Both the position numbers and the translations under genes were made by a program. Positions 9,502 through 17,535 of a stretch of 64,000 nucleotides of DNA are shown here, piece by piece. The notes under the pieces were generated by a model, which worked only from the letters and a program-made list of their open reading frames with translations, searched no databases and was not told the origin of the DNA. How positions within the stretch are numbered: the first letter of the stretch is position 1; each line of letters begins with the position of its first letter. Source of the DNA: CAVZRC01 sp052148775 (GTDB lineage: Bacteria > Planctomycetota > Planctomycetia > Isosphaerales > Isosphaeraceae); contig JBKQHM010000845.1 in assembly GCA_052148775.1 (NCBI GenBank), positions 4,061-68,060 of the forward strand, in the 5' to 3' direction.

Positions 9502-9708
9502 TCATCGCAGCCAAGGGCCGACGAACAGGCAGCACGCTCCGCCGCAGAAGCACGTGCATCTGAACGCCTGGAGTGCAATCGGCGAGTCGACCGGGAGCAC
9601 CCGTCGGACGCGATACGACGACATGCCGATGATGGCAACGGCTTCAACGATCATCCCGAACACGGACATCGCCGATCCGAATAGCGTCAGATAGCTCCCG
9701 AGATTCAT
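9502..9708 (-). CDS. Small hypothetical membrane protein
   Basis: 68 residues from the ATG at 9708 (MNLGSYLTLFGSAMSV...). Two hydrophobic segments are visible: residues about 4-29, and a Cys-rich one near the end (CTCFCGGACCLFVGPW). Codons mostly end in G or C like the neighbouring genes, and the composition is that of a small inner-membrane protein. No Shine-Dalgarno sequence is obvious. An upstream in-frame ATG at 9837 would add 43 Arg/Ala-rich residues that do not look coding. It is convergent with the MscS gene. I do not recognise the family. Confidence 0.5.
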   Translation of the reverse strand: MNLGSYLTLFGSAMSVFGMIVEAVAIIGMSSYRVRRVLPVDSPIALQAFRCTCFCGGACCLFVGPWLR

Positions 9709-10185
9709 CGATCGCCGCCGGGGAGCGGATGCGGCCTCGATCAGTTTGCACGATTCCGGGAGGGCGAGCCTTCCGGCGAGCCTTGCCGCGACCCGGCTCG
9801 GACGGAGCCTGGCCCTCCCAGGATCACGGAAGGTCAATTCGCCTTGCGGTGCTGACGATTACTGGGATTGATCGTGGCGGCGCATCCGTGTCGATTCTTG
9901 GGGTATTCCGGCTTGTCTCCGGACCAGGGCGATGCTGGGGCCGCCCCAAATTATCGCCCTGGATGGAGCCCAGGACCGGGCTCGAGATTGTTTCGGGATA
10001 GGTTGATCCTCATGGCTCACTTTATCCGATTCTAAGGCATGCCGGACCAGGGATAGGGAAGTCCGCGATGGTACCGCCGAGATTTCGTCGCCCAACTCTC
10101 AGGTCATTGAACGAGTCCGATGCTGGAGAATCCCCTGCATCGGGCCGAGGAACTGCACAGGACCGCGAGGCGGAGGAGGAAATCG
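9709..10185. other. Intergenic region, nothing recognised
   Basis: About 480 bases between the small minus-strand membrane protein gene and the small plus-strand gene at 10186. The short frames here are Arg/Ser-rich with no family features. It should contain promoters for both directions, but I could not place a convincing -35/-10 pair. Confidence 0.35.
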
Positions 10186-10410
10186 ATGGCGACTGCGCGG
10201 CTGCGCGTCTTCCCTCATCCCGAGGAAGAACGAGAGGATATCAACGATCCCGTCATCTCCATCAGGCTCAGCGACTTGTATCCGCTGCTGGCCCAGGCGT
10301 ACCACGACAATTATACGTGGCTGCGCGACTTCGAGGATGACGAACTTCTGGTGAGCAACGACCTCTACGAGGTGGTCCGCGCGTTCTCCAACTGCCGTCC
10401 TTCGGCGTGA
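10186..10410 (+). CDS. Small acidic hypothetical protein
   Basis: 74 residues from the ATG at 10186, preceded by GGAGGAGGAAATCG, a strong ribosome binding site that favours this start over the in-frame ATG at 10120. The protein is acidic with a clear amphipathic core (DPVISIRLSDLYPLLAQAY, then DNYTWLRDFEDDELLVS). It has no Cys pairs or membrane segments. It lies 112 bases upstream of a STAS-domain gene on the same strand, so the two may be co-expressed. The function is not recognised; planctomycete genomes contain many such short lineage-specific proteins. Confidence 0.65.
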   Translation: MATARLRVFPHPEEEREDINDPVISIRLSDLYPLLAQAYHDNYTWLRDFEDDELLVSNDLYEVVRAFSNCRPSA

Positions 10411-10438
10411 TGGGCCGGCTATGGGCTTGTCGCGGACA

Positions 10439-10494
10439 TAGGAAAATCCTACTTTAGTCTTGTGAGCTGGTACGCCTGGCGATGGCCCCAGGCG
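10439..10494 (+). promoter_or_regulatory. Two small inverted repeats in the leader of the STAS gene
   Basis: TAGGA-AAA-TCCTA at 10439-10451 and CGCCTGG...CCAGGCG (7-base arms, 8-base loop) at 10473-10494 lie just before the STAS start at 10523. Neither is followed by a T-run, so they are not classical terminators. An operator or leader hairpin is possible. Confidence 0.3.
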
Positions 10495-10522
10495 AACCGG
10501 CTCGGCCGTTCGAGTCCCCGCG

Positions 10523-10900
10523 ATGACACCAAACGAATCCAATCCGTCCGACGAGGCGTTCACCATCGAGCGCCATGGAGATCTGACGGTCATCACGGCA
10601 ACGAAGGAGTTAGAGAGCATTGAATTCGGCCTGGAAGAATTGGTTTCGGATCTGATCCTGAAACCGATCCGTCGCCAGGAGAATCCCTCGATCGTCTTCG
10701 ATTTGAGCCGGGTCGACTTCTTCGGTTCGATGTTCCTGGCACTCTTGATCCGGTGCTGGAAGCTCGTCCTGGCGCAGGGTGGGACTATGGTCCTTTCCGG
10801 GGTCAATGAGAAGACGCGGGAACTGCTGAGAGTGACATCACTCGACATGGTCTGGCCCATGTATGGGACCAAGAGGGAGGCCATCGAGGCGCTGCAATAG
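10523..10900 (+). CDS. STAS-domain protein (anti-sigma factor antagonist-like)
   Basis: 125 residues, almost entirely one STAS domain: VITATKELESIEF, the beta strand PSIVFDLSRVDFFGSM, then LVLAQGGTMVLSGVNEKTRELLRVTSL. In SpoIIAA-type antagonists a Ser/Thr at the start of the helix after this strand is phosphorylated by an anti-sigma kinase. Here Ser69 (FFGSMF) occupies that site. Such proteins control partner-switching of sigma factors or response modules. No anti-sigma kinase or PP2C phosphatase gene is adjacent, so its partner must lie elsewhere. The small gene at 10186 precedes it. Confidence 0.87.
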   Translation: MTPNESNPSDEAFTIERHGDLTVITATKELESIEFGLEELVSDLILKPIRRQENPSIVFDLSRVDFFGSMFLALLIRCWKLVLAQGGTMVLSGVNEKTRELLRVTSLDMVWPMYGTKREAIEALQ

Positions 10901-11140
10901 GTCCAGGGTGGTCGGCTCGGCCATCCACCTCGATTCGACACGCGGTGCCCTCCGTCGCCACTTCCGAACATCGCCCGGGTGGCGCCGTCGATCGCATCCA
11001 TCCGGAACTGGTCGCTCGCGCCGTTGACAGGCTCGACGACGAGTCGGATGATGAAATGAGAGACTAGGGACGACCAGAACGGTCGCGACCCGCATTCAGG
11101 TGCGCGAGCGGGAATCTCGTCCCGCCGGAGCGGAGTCGTC

Positions 11141-12103
11141 ATGGGCATCTACGACCGCGAGTATTATCGGGGTGAGTCGGGGGGGCCCAGTTGGATCTGG
11201 AACCTCACGCCGGTCTGCAAGTGGATCATCCTGATCAATGCCTTCGTCTTCCTGATTCTCCAGCGCGGCCTCCACTGGGACGAGACGGGCTTCACCGCCG
11301 AGTGGCTGGCCGCTTCGCCCGAGTTCACGCTCCGCCACTTCCGCTTCTGGCAACTCCTCACGGCGGCCTTCTGCCACGCCAACCCGATGCACATCGTTTT
11401 CAACATGATGTTCTTCTGGTTCGTGGGCCGAGAGATGGAGCAGCTCTACGGCAGCCGGGATTTCCTAGTGTTCTATCTCAGCGCGGCCGTGTTGAGCATG
11501 CTGGCCTGGGTCTTGATCAAGGCCTTCGAGTTCCGGGGCTTGCCCTTCCCCGACTCCTTCCCACATGCCATCGGGGCGTCGGGGGCAGTGCTGGCCACGG
11601 TCATGCTGTTCGCCATGTACTATCCGAAGCGCGAGATCTACTTCTTCTTCTTCGTCCCGATGCCGATGTGGATGCTCGTGGCCATCGACCTGGTCGTCCC
11701 GCTCCTGCCTTTGGTCGGGATCCAGGTCGGCATGCCGAATGTTGCCGTCGAGGCGCATCTGGCCGGGATGGCGTACGCGGCCCTCTTCAAGCAATTCGAC
11801 CTGCGATGGTCGCGGTTGACGTCGGGGCGGGCGTTCCGGCCCAAGCTCCGCATCTTCTCGCCGGTCTCCTACGATCAGGCCCGGCCTCGCACCCCCAGCC
11901 CCGCGCGCACCTCGACCAGCGTCGGGGGCGCCGGGAAGACGCCCTCGGTCTCCGTGTTGCCCGAAGAGCAACTCGACGCACGCCTCGATGAAGTGCTCGC
12001 CAAGATCGCGCGGGAAGGGCGTGCCGGATTGACCGAAGAGGAGCAGCGCGTCCTCCAGGAGGCCAGTCGTCGCGCGCGAATCCGTCGGAGTGACCGCCCT
12101 TGA
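11141..12103 (+). CDS. Rhomboid-family intramembrane serine protease
   Basis: 320 residues. Six or so membrane helices lie between residues 25 and 215, with the rhomboid signatures: HANPMHIVFNM (Asn88 of the oxyanion region), the catalytic Ser147 in IGASGAV and the catalytic His206 in VEAHLAGM. The Ser/His dyad is therefore intact. It cleaves transmembrane substrates within the inner membrane. The C-terminal 100 residues are a Pro/Arg/Glu-rich soluble tail ending in a charged helix, similar to tails of other planctomycete rhomboids. The stop overlaps the next gene (TGATG), which indicates translational coupling to the GNAT acetyltransferase. Confidence 0.93.
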   Translation: MGIYDREYYRGESGGPSWIWNLTPVCKWIILINAFVFLILQRGLHWDETGFTAEWLAASPEFTLRHFRFWQLLTAAFCHANPMHIVFNMMFFWFVGREMEQLYGSRDFLVFYLSAAVLSMLAWVLIKAFEFRGLPFPDSFPHAIGASGAVLATVMLFAMYYPKREIYFFFFVPMPMWMLVAIDLVVPLLPLVGIQVGMPNVAVEAHLAGMAYAALFKQFDLRWSRLTSGRAFRPKLRIFSPVSYDQARPRTPSPARTSTSVGGAGKTPSVSVLPEEQLDARLDEVLAKIAREGRAGLTEEEQRVLQEASRRARIRRSDRP

Positions 12104-12639
12104 TGGATGTTGCCCTTACCCCGCACCGCATCCGGCCGGCCTCACCCGCCGACCTGGCGACGATTGTCGAGTTCAACCGCCTCCTGGCCCTCGAGACCGA
12201 GTCCAAGGTGCTCGACCCGGTGACCCTCGAATCGGGTGTCGCGTGCGCCCTCGCCGACCCGGATCGGCTTCGATACTGGGTCGCCGAGGCGGGAGACCCC
12301 GCCCGGGTCGTGGGACAGGCCGCGATTACCCGGGAGTGGAGCGACTGGCGGATGGGCTGGATCTGGTGGTTCCAGAGCGTCTACGTCGCCCGGGAATTCC
12401 GGGGCCGAGGGGTCTTTCGTGCCGTGCATCAGCATATCCGCGACCAGGCCCGGTCTCTCCCCGAAGTCATCGGACTTCGCCTCTACGTCGAGGATGCCAA
12501 CCATCCGGCGCAGCGGACGTACCAGGCTCTCGGAATGAAGCCCGGCGGCTACTCGGTCTACGAAGAGCTCTGGATTCCCGGTCTCGGATCATCGCGAACC
12601 GATTCTGGACCGATTGCGACGCCGAAAATGAGAGGGTAG
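12103..12639 (+). CDS. GNAT-family N-acetyltransferase
   Basis: 178 residues from the ATG at 12103, which overlaps the rhomboid stop codon (TGATG). A TTG at 12100 is also possible. The GNAT fold is visible: motif A with the acetyl-CoA pyrophosphate loop FRGRGVFRAV after the strand WIWWFQSVYVA, and motif B VEDANHPAQRTYQALGM. The substrate is unknown; the two clear motifs and the ending (YSVYEELW) resemble small-molecule or protein N-acetyltransferases. The last 51 bases overlap the convergent small Cys protein gene. Confidence 0.88.
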   Translation: MDVALTPHRIRPASPADLATIVEFNRLLALETESKVLDPVTLESGVACALADPDRLRYWVAEAGDPARVVGQAAITREWSDWRMGWIWWFQSVYVAREFRGRGVFRAVHQHIRDQARSLPEVIGLRLYVEDANHPAQRTYQALGMKPGGYSVYEELWIPGLGSSRTDSGPIATPKMRG

Positions 12640-12828
12640 TCGGACAACGGCATCTTGCTCCTTGTCCAGTTCGAACTGGATGCCGTGATCGCCGGGGAAA
12701 GGCGCCGAATGGGGATTACAACTATACCAAATCTCATCGGGAATCCGATCGGGAAAGGCGTCACATGCGATAGGACCCGATCGGTGGTAGTGCTTGCACC
12801 ACATGCAAATAGGGGGCTCGCCGATCAT
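12589..12828 (-). CDS. Small Cys/His protein (CxxCKHY type), coupled to the HExxH peptidase
   Basis: 79 residues from the ATG at 12828, whose ATGA overlaps the stop of the upstream metallopeptidase gene. The N-terminus has ICMWCKHYH, then ACDAFPDRIPDEIW, YSC and PFPGDHGIQFEL. The Cys8-x2-Cys11 pair, the later Cys22 and Cys37 and the His residues suggest a small metal-binding fold. I have the impression of a widespread short family with WCKHY...CDAFP...PGDHGIQFE, but cannot verify it here. The overlap argues that it works with the peptidase, perhaps as chaperone, inhibitor or cofactor (inference). The gene is convergent with, and overlaps by 51 bases, the GNAT gene. Confidence 0.7.
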   Translation of the reverse strand: MIGEPPICMWCKHYHRSGPIACDAFPDRIPDEIWYSCNPHSAPFPGDHGIQFELDKEQDAVVRLPSHFRRRNRSRIGSR

Positions 12829-13481
12829 TGCTCTTCTCCAAGTATCCGATCGAATTGGCGAACGATTTCGGGCCAGAGGCTTTTCTGGCGCCATTGTATC
12901 ACGCTGAATGCCTCGGCAAAGGCATCGGAGATCCCTCGCTTCGCATATTGGGAAATCTCGACGGCCTTGTCCTGGTCAAACGGGGATTGGGGATCCTCCG
13001 GATCGACTGCGAACAGAGCCATCAGGTTGCGCCACCGCTCCCCGTGATGCCGACGGAGCCCGGCGTGCACCAAGTGGCCCCATTCGTGGGTGACGAAGTA
13101 CAATTCTCGGACATCTTTGGCCCCTGCTGGATAAAGGCCAATCCCATCTCCGTACGCAACTGCCTTCGCGATCCGCCGTGGTGATCTGAAGTAGTAGGGA
13201 TTGAATGCGATTTTCTCGCCGAAGAGCGAGTCGGCTGCCGCGACGGCGCCCTGTGAATTATCCTCCCAGAATGGATGCCTCGTCGTGATCCATCCCAATT
13301 CTCCGGCGACGCCGGGCCATTCGGAAGCCAATCCATCGAGAATCGGCGCGATCCGGTTCCAGGCTTTCAGGTCGAGCCCTTCCGTTACGAGAGTTGCTCG
13401 CGGGAATCGGCGCGAGCCCCACGACCTGAGCTGCGCCCAGGACTTGAATCGTCCGGGAACTGGAGCCGGATCGGATCCCAC
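12825..13481 (-). CDS. Putative HExxH zinc metallopeptidase
   Basis: 218 residues from a GTG at 13481, preceded by GGGAGG at about 10 bases and 17 bases after the trpD stop. A longer frame reaching 13595 would overlap trpD and has no coding look. The centre shows FVTHEWGHLVHAGL, with zinc ligands His132 and His136 and catalytic Glu133. A downstream SDAFAEAF (Glu190) is a candidate third ligand, as in gluzincins. No signal peptide is seen. HExxH domains of this general kind occur in phage minor-head fusions and polymorphic toxin modules (family-level impression). Here it stands alone, coupled to the small Cys protein. Substrate unknown. Confidence 0.7.
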   Translation of the reverse strand: MGSDPAPVPGRFKSWAQLRSWGSRRFPRATLVTEGLDLKAWNRIAPILDGLASEWPGVAGELGWITTRHPFWEDNSQGAVAAADSLFGEKIAFNPYYFRSPRRIAKAVAYGDGIGLYPAGAKDVRELYFVTHEWGHLVHAGLRRHHGERWRNLMALFAVDPEDPQSPFDQDKAVEISQYAKRGISDAFAEAFSVIQWRQKSLWPEIVRQFDRILGEEQ

Positions 13482-13498
13482 CTCCTTGTGGCCTCCCT

Positions 13499-14533
13499 TT
13501 ACGCGCCAACATCCTGTCGGCTGATCAAGGTCCACCGGGTCAGTAATCCGGCTGCGGCACCGGAATCGATCGCCGTCGCGGCGAGTGAAACGCACTCACC
13601 CAACGATGCTTGGCTCGTGACCCAGAGTGCTGAGGCGCTGTTGGCAAGCACGTAGTCGCGTACCGGACCCGGCACGCCCGCGAACGCGGATCGAATTCGC
13701 TCCGCGCTCTCCTCCGGCCCGCGGACCCGCAGCCCGTCGGCCTGGCAAATTGGCAGGCCGAAGTCCTCCGGCTGCCACGTTTCGAGGCGGACCTGGCCCG
13801 ATTCGACGACACGGACCCGCGTCGGACCCGCCAGCGTGACCTCATCCAGACCGTCCGAACCCGTGACGACGGCGGCGCGGCGGATGTTTTCCAGCCGAGA
13901 CAGGACCGCCGCCAGGAGATCGGCCTGGGACTCGCTGGGCGTGCCGACCAGTTGGTACGACGGGCAGGCGGGATTGCAGAGCGGTCCGACCAGGTTGAAT
14001 AGGGTCCGGAACGGAAGCTGGCGACGGACCGCCGCGACCGGCTTCAAACCCGGGTGAAACCGCGGTGCGAACAGGAACGCGATGTTGAGCTCGGCCAGGC
14101 AACGCGAGAGGACCTCCGGCCCTGGATCGGCCGATACGCCCAGGGCCGAGAGGACGTCCGAACTGCCCGAATTGCCCGAGGCCGCACGATTACCGTGCTT
14201 GACGACCGGAACGCCGCAGGCCGCAACGACGATGGCCGCGGCCGTCGAGATATTCACGGTGCCGGCACCATCACCTCCGGTCCCGCAGGTATCCAGCAGT
14301 CGGCCCTGGTGGCTCCCGGCCTCCCATGCGATCATCCGGCTTCGTACGGCCCGGACGGCACCTTCCAGCTCGTCGTCGGTCTCCCCCTTGATGCTCAGGG
14401 CGGTCAGGAATGCGGAGGTGACCGCCTCGGAGACCTCGCCATCCAGCAAGCAACCGACGGCGCGTTCGACTTCATCGGCCGACAGCGTCACGCCGCTCGA
14501 GATCGACCGGAGGGATTCCAACACGGGGTTCAT
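13499..14533 (-). CDS. trpD: Anthranilate phosphoribosyltransferase
   Basis: 344 residues, the usual length. Transfers phosphoribose from PRPP to anthranilate in tryptophan synthesis. Diagnostic motifs: DTCGTGGDGAGTVNIST (PRPP/Mg binding), VPVVKHGNRAASGNSGSSD, RTLFNLVGPLCNP, VVTGSDGLDE. The ATG overlaps the htrA stop as ATGA, so translation is coupled to that protease gene, an unusual partner. No other trp gene is present, so the pathway is dispersed, as is common in planctomycetes. The next gene begins 17 bases downstream. Confidence 0.96.
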   Translation of the reverse strand: MNPVLESLRSISSGVTLSADEVERAVGCLLDGEVSEAVTSAFLTALSIKGETDDELEGAVRAVRSRMIAWEAGSHQGRLLDTCGTGGDGAGTVNISTAAAIVVAACGVPVVKHGNRAASGNSGSSDVLSALGVSADPGPEVLSRCLAELNIAFLFAPRFHPGLKPVAAVRRQLPFRTLFNLVGPLCNPACPSYQLVGTPSESQADLLAAVLSRLENIRRAAVVTGSDGLDEVTLAGPTRVRVVESGQVRLETWQPEDFGLPICQADGLRVRGPEESAERIRSAFAGVPGPVRDYVLANSASALWVTSQASLGECVSLAATAIDSGAAAGLLTRWTLISRQDVGA

Positions 14534-16098
14534 CAGGGCAACCGGATGATTTGACGTTCGATCTTGCCTTTGATCGAACGATCGAGGTTGATCACGGACT
14601 GGACGTGATCGGCCCGCTGATTCAGGATCTTCACGGCCTGTTCGGCCGACTGGATGGCCTGATTGTCGATGGCCGAGATCACGTCGCGCGGCCTGACGCG
14701 ATCGGCCAAGGGGCTTTCGGCGTCCACGTTGAGGACCAGGGCGCCACGCCAGCTCTCGGGCAGTTCCATGCCCAGCGCGAGCTGCGGCGTGAGGGTTGCG
14801 AGCTCCAGGCCCATCGCGAAGCTGGACGATGCACCGGGCCGATTCGGGCGGCGGACCAGTCCGGAAGGATCCCTCTCGGGATCGCCCGCGAGCTGGGTGA
14901 ACGTCTGCTCGCGATTCCCGACCGTCACCCGGAACGTCAGCTCGCGATGATCGCGCCAGACGACCACCTCGGCCGGCTGTCCGATCGGTGCCATCGAAAC
15001 CGTATTGATCAGGTGGTTCAGGTCAGCGATCACCACGCCGTTGAACCGGAGGACGACGTCTCCATCGCGAAGCCCCGCCCTCGAGGCCGGAGAGGATGGG
15101 TTCACGCCTCGAATCCAGGCGCCGCGCGGCCGGTCCAGGCCCAGATCGACGGCATGCTCCTGGCGAAACTCGGACTGGAGGACCACTCCCAAAGCACCTC
15201 GGGTGACGTGGCCGCTGACGATCAACTCGTTCATGATCCAGCGGGCCAGATTGATCGGAATGCTGAAGCCGACCCCTTCATTGCCCCCGCCGTTGGAAGC
15301 GATCGAATTGTTGATCCCGATTACCTCGCCCTTCATGTTCACCAGGGGACCACCCGAGTTGCCGGGATTGATCGCGGCGTCGGTCTGGAGGAAATCCTGA
15401 TTCTCCACGTCCTGGAGTTCTTCCATGTGCCGGCCCCGGGCGCTGATGATCCCCTGGCTAACCGACTGCATCAATCCGAAGGGGCTCCCCAGGGCCATCA
15501 CCCAGCTACCCACCGGCGCCTCGTCGCTGTTGCCCATCCGCGCCGCCGGAAGATCCTCCTGGTCGAGCTTGAGAACGGCGATGTCCGCCTTCTCGTCGCT
15601 CCAGATCTTGACCGGAAAGAGCGAACGTCCATCCTTCAAGAAGATCCGGATCTTGGAGGTCTTGGTATTCTCGACCACATGATAGTTCGTCAGGACGTAA
15701 AGGCCTGGTGCGCGATCGCTCCGGATGATCACTCCGGACCCAGTCTCCTCGAATTGACGTGACCTCCGCCCCTCCTCGGCTTTCACCGTCTTCTGGGCAA
15801 CGATGTGCACCACAGTGGGGGAGACGGATCGGGCTACCAACTCGAACGTACGATCGATCTGCTGAAACTTTTCGTACTGCTTGGCGAGAATGTCGTAAAT
15901 CGCATCATCTTGCGACTTCGAATGGGTAGGCGTCTGCGGCGCGGGCTGGAGATTCGGCACGGCCTGGATTTCCGTCCGCGCGGGTGCCGCGACCTGTGCC
16001 GAAAGTGACGGCCCTCCCCGAGCCAGGACGATCCCGAGAAGCACCCCCGAACAGAGGGAAGTCAAGGAAAGCATGATCGCAGAAGATCGCGACAGCAT
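14533..16098 (-). CDS. HtrA/DegP-like trypsin-type serine protease with PDZ domains
   Basis: 521 residues from the ATG at 16098, with TGGAG about 8 bases upstream; an in-frame ATG at 16146 is less likely. A signal peptide or anchor (SAIMLSLTSLCSGVLLGIVLA) directs it to the periplasm. The protease domain has a complete triad: His near 138 (TNYHVVE), Asp near 172 (KADIAVL) and Ser near 247 (PGNSGGPL). One PDZ domain follows (SRAGLRDGDVVLRFNG), then a weaker second one (SPLADRVRPRDVISAIDN). It degrades or refolds damaged envelope proteins. It has its own upstream promoter and overlaps trpD by one ATGA. Confidence 0.92.
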   Translation of the reverse strand: MLSRSSAIMLSLTSLCSGVLLGIVLARGGPSLSAQVAAPARTEIQAVPNLQPAPQTPTHSKSQDDAIYDILAKQYEKFQQIDRTFELVARSVSPTVVHIVAQKTVKAEEGRRSRQFEETGSGVIIRSDRAPGLYVLTNYHVVENTKTSKIRIFLKDGRSLFPVKIWSDEKADIAVLKLDQEDLPAARMGNSDEAPVGSWVMALGSPFGLMQSVSQGIISARGRHMEELQDVENQDFLQTDAAINPGNSGGPLVNMKGEVIGINNSIASNGGGNEGVGFSIPINLARWIMNELIVSGHVTRGALGVVLQSEFRQEHAVDLGLDRPRGAWIRGVNPSSPASRAGLRDGDVVLRFNGVVIADLNHLINTVSMAPIGQPAEVVVWRDHRELTFRVTVGNREQTFTQLAGDPERDPSGLVRRPNRPGASSSFAMGLELATLTPQLALGMELPESWRGALVLNVDAESPLADRVRPRDVISAIDNQAIQSAEQAVKILNQRADHVQSVINLDRSIKGKIERQIIRLP

Positions 16099-16196
16099 AA
16101 ACGTAACTCCAGGCCAGGGAGACGTTTCGGGAACCGGTCGTTGCATCCGGTTGGCGACTGTCCCCTCTCCATCGACCTTTGGCTTCTCACCCCGTT

Positions 16197-16226
16197 ACTA
16201 TACTGCCTGCCACGAGTCCAAGTCAA
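16197..16226 (-). promoter_or_regulatory. Sigma-70-type promoter for the htrA-trpD series
   Basis: Read on the minus strand: TTGACT (16226-16221), an 18-base spacer, then TATAGT (16202-16197). Each box matches the consensus at 5 of 6 positions. Transcription would start near 16190, giving a leader of about 90 bases before the htrA start. Confidence 0.6.
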
Positions 16227-16451
16227 AGATCGTTCCGCCGGCAGGCGCTTATCCAATGATCCTTGGACCGTGACTCCCCATGGAGAGGGATTTCGGCTAC
16301 AGACCTTTGTCATCACGCCATCGGCGGGTCAAGTACGGGGTGAGGCGTGTCGACTTTTTTCCGGATTTTGTAGGAATTCCTTCAAGGGTTTGCGTCAACC
16401 TCGGTTCGCTAAGTCTCTCGGATGCCTCGGAGAGAGGCCGTCGCTCGGGGC

Positions 16452-16486
16452 ACAAAAAAAAACCGCCGGAGGCTCTCCGGCGGTTC
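16452..16486 (-). terminator. Rho-independent terminator of the TraR/DksA-type gene
   Basis: On the minus strand a perfect 10-base stem (AACCGCCGGA / TCCGGCGGTT, 16461-16485) with a 5-base loop is followed by a run of nine T (A-run at 16454-16462 on the plus strand). It lies about 50 bases after the stop of the minus-strand gene ending at 16536 and separates it from the htrA promoter. Confidence 0.88.
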
Positions 16487-16535
16487 GCAAGGTTCGGTGA
16501 GGCGATCGACCAACGGTCCGAAACGGACGGTCAGA

Positions 16536-17018
16536 TCAGCGGGACTCGCTGAAATCCATCTCGAAATCGCTCAGATTGATCTGAGAATCGCTCTCGCCTT
16601 CCTCGGAAGGCTTTTCATAAACCTTGGCCCAACGCTTGGCGTCGGGTTCCAAGGCCCTCGTCTGGCCAGCCCGTTCATTTTCGCGCTGGCAGTCGATGCA
16701 GCTATTGGTGTAAGGTAGAGCGTTGAGTCGTGCCTCGGAGATCTTGCCGCCGCAATATTCGCAACGGCCGTAAACTCCTGCGCCGATTCGTTGTAGGGCA
16801 TGCTCGATCTGGCCGAGCTCCCGGCTCTCGATTTCCACGAGCTGCGAGCAGATTTCATCATTGGCCGAATCTACGGCTGCGTCGACATTATCACCCACCA
16901 CGCTCAGCTCCGAGAACTTCCGGAAGCTGTCAAGGTCGCCGTTGAGGGCCTTGCGCAGCGCATCTCTTCGGGCGATCAGGCGGCTCGTCAGTCTCAGCAA
17001 GGCATCTTTGCGGGCCAT
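16536..17018 (-). CDS. TraR/DksA-family zinc-finger regulator
   Basis: 160 residues. A helical N-terminal half (possible coiled coil, residues 1-80) is followed by the DksA-type zinc finger GVYGRCEYCGGKI ... NSCIDCQREN with Cys86, Cys89, Cys107 and Cys110. DksA-like proteins bind the RNA polymerase secondary channel and tune transcription with ppGpp. The coiled-coil tip of this protein lacks an obvious paired-Asp DxxDxA motif (it reads DNVDAAVDSAND), so a DksA-like or TraR-like activity is possible but unproven. The start has an excellent Shine-Dalgarno (AGGAGGTGTTTC-ATG). A strong terminator follows. Confidence 0.9.
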   Translation of the reverse strand: MARKDALLRLTSRLIARRDALRKALNGDLDSFRKFSELSVVGDNVDAAVDSANDEICSQLVEIESRELGQIEHALQRIGAGVYGRCEYCGGKISEARLNALPYTNSCIDCQRENERAGQTRALEPDAKRWAKVYEKPSEEGESDSQINLSDFEMDFSESR

Positions 17019-17535
17019 GAAACACCTCCTGGTGCCTATCAGTCGCGGATCATAGGTGGTCGGAATCGGTCCGACAGACCCGCATTACCAGCAATTCCCA
17101 GTCGACCCGAGCGCTCGAAAAAATCGTACGATTTTAGAATGATAGCTCGAACTGGGTAAGCTGGGTCTTGAACGAGTTTGCCACCGCGACTTCCCATGGT
17201 CACGGGCGAACGACCAAAACCCCCGGACGTTTCCTCACTAGCACATTATGCGCCATGGACAAGGGATACAATCCATTTCCGGCCATCCTCAGAAATAATA
17301 CGCCGTGAGGCACCAAGGAGTTGCCCAAAATTCTAAAAATCTTTTCGTCTTGGGCCACCTTGGATTTCAGGACAACGAGGGAAATCGGAGAAGCATCGGG
17401 CTTGGGCTCACGCCGATCGGGAGGGTGGGGCGAAGGCCGGTCCAACTCCGTTCGGTAGCGGAAGGGATGACGACATCCGGTCGTACCTTATTCGGTTGCA
17501 GTACCTCGTGGACGTTAACGGACTGATGGGACTGT
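17019..17535. other. Intergenic region with two adjacent perfect palindromes
   Basis: About 517 bases upstream of the TraR/DksA-type gene. It contains CGAGCGCTCG (17108-17117) and AAAATCGTACGATTTT (17120-17135), both perfect palindromes, about 100 bases before the start codon. On the minus strand the second is followed by extra T residues, so it could be a weak terminator of the gene ending at 17536 or an operator. No gene is supported here. Confidence 0.4.

Noticed and set aside
14551..15762. Plus-strand open frame of 403 codons
   Set aside because: Antisense to htrA, which has a complete catalytic triad; no motif on the opposite strand.
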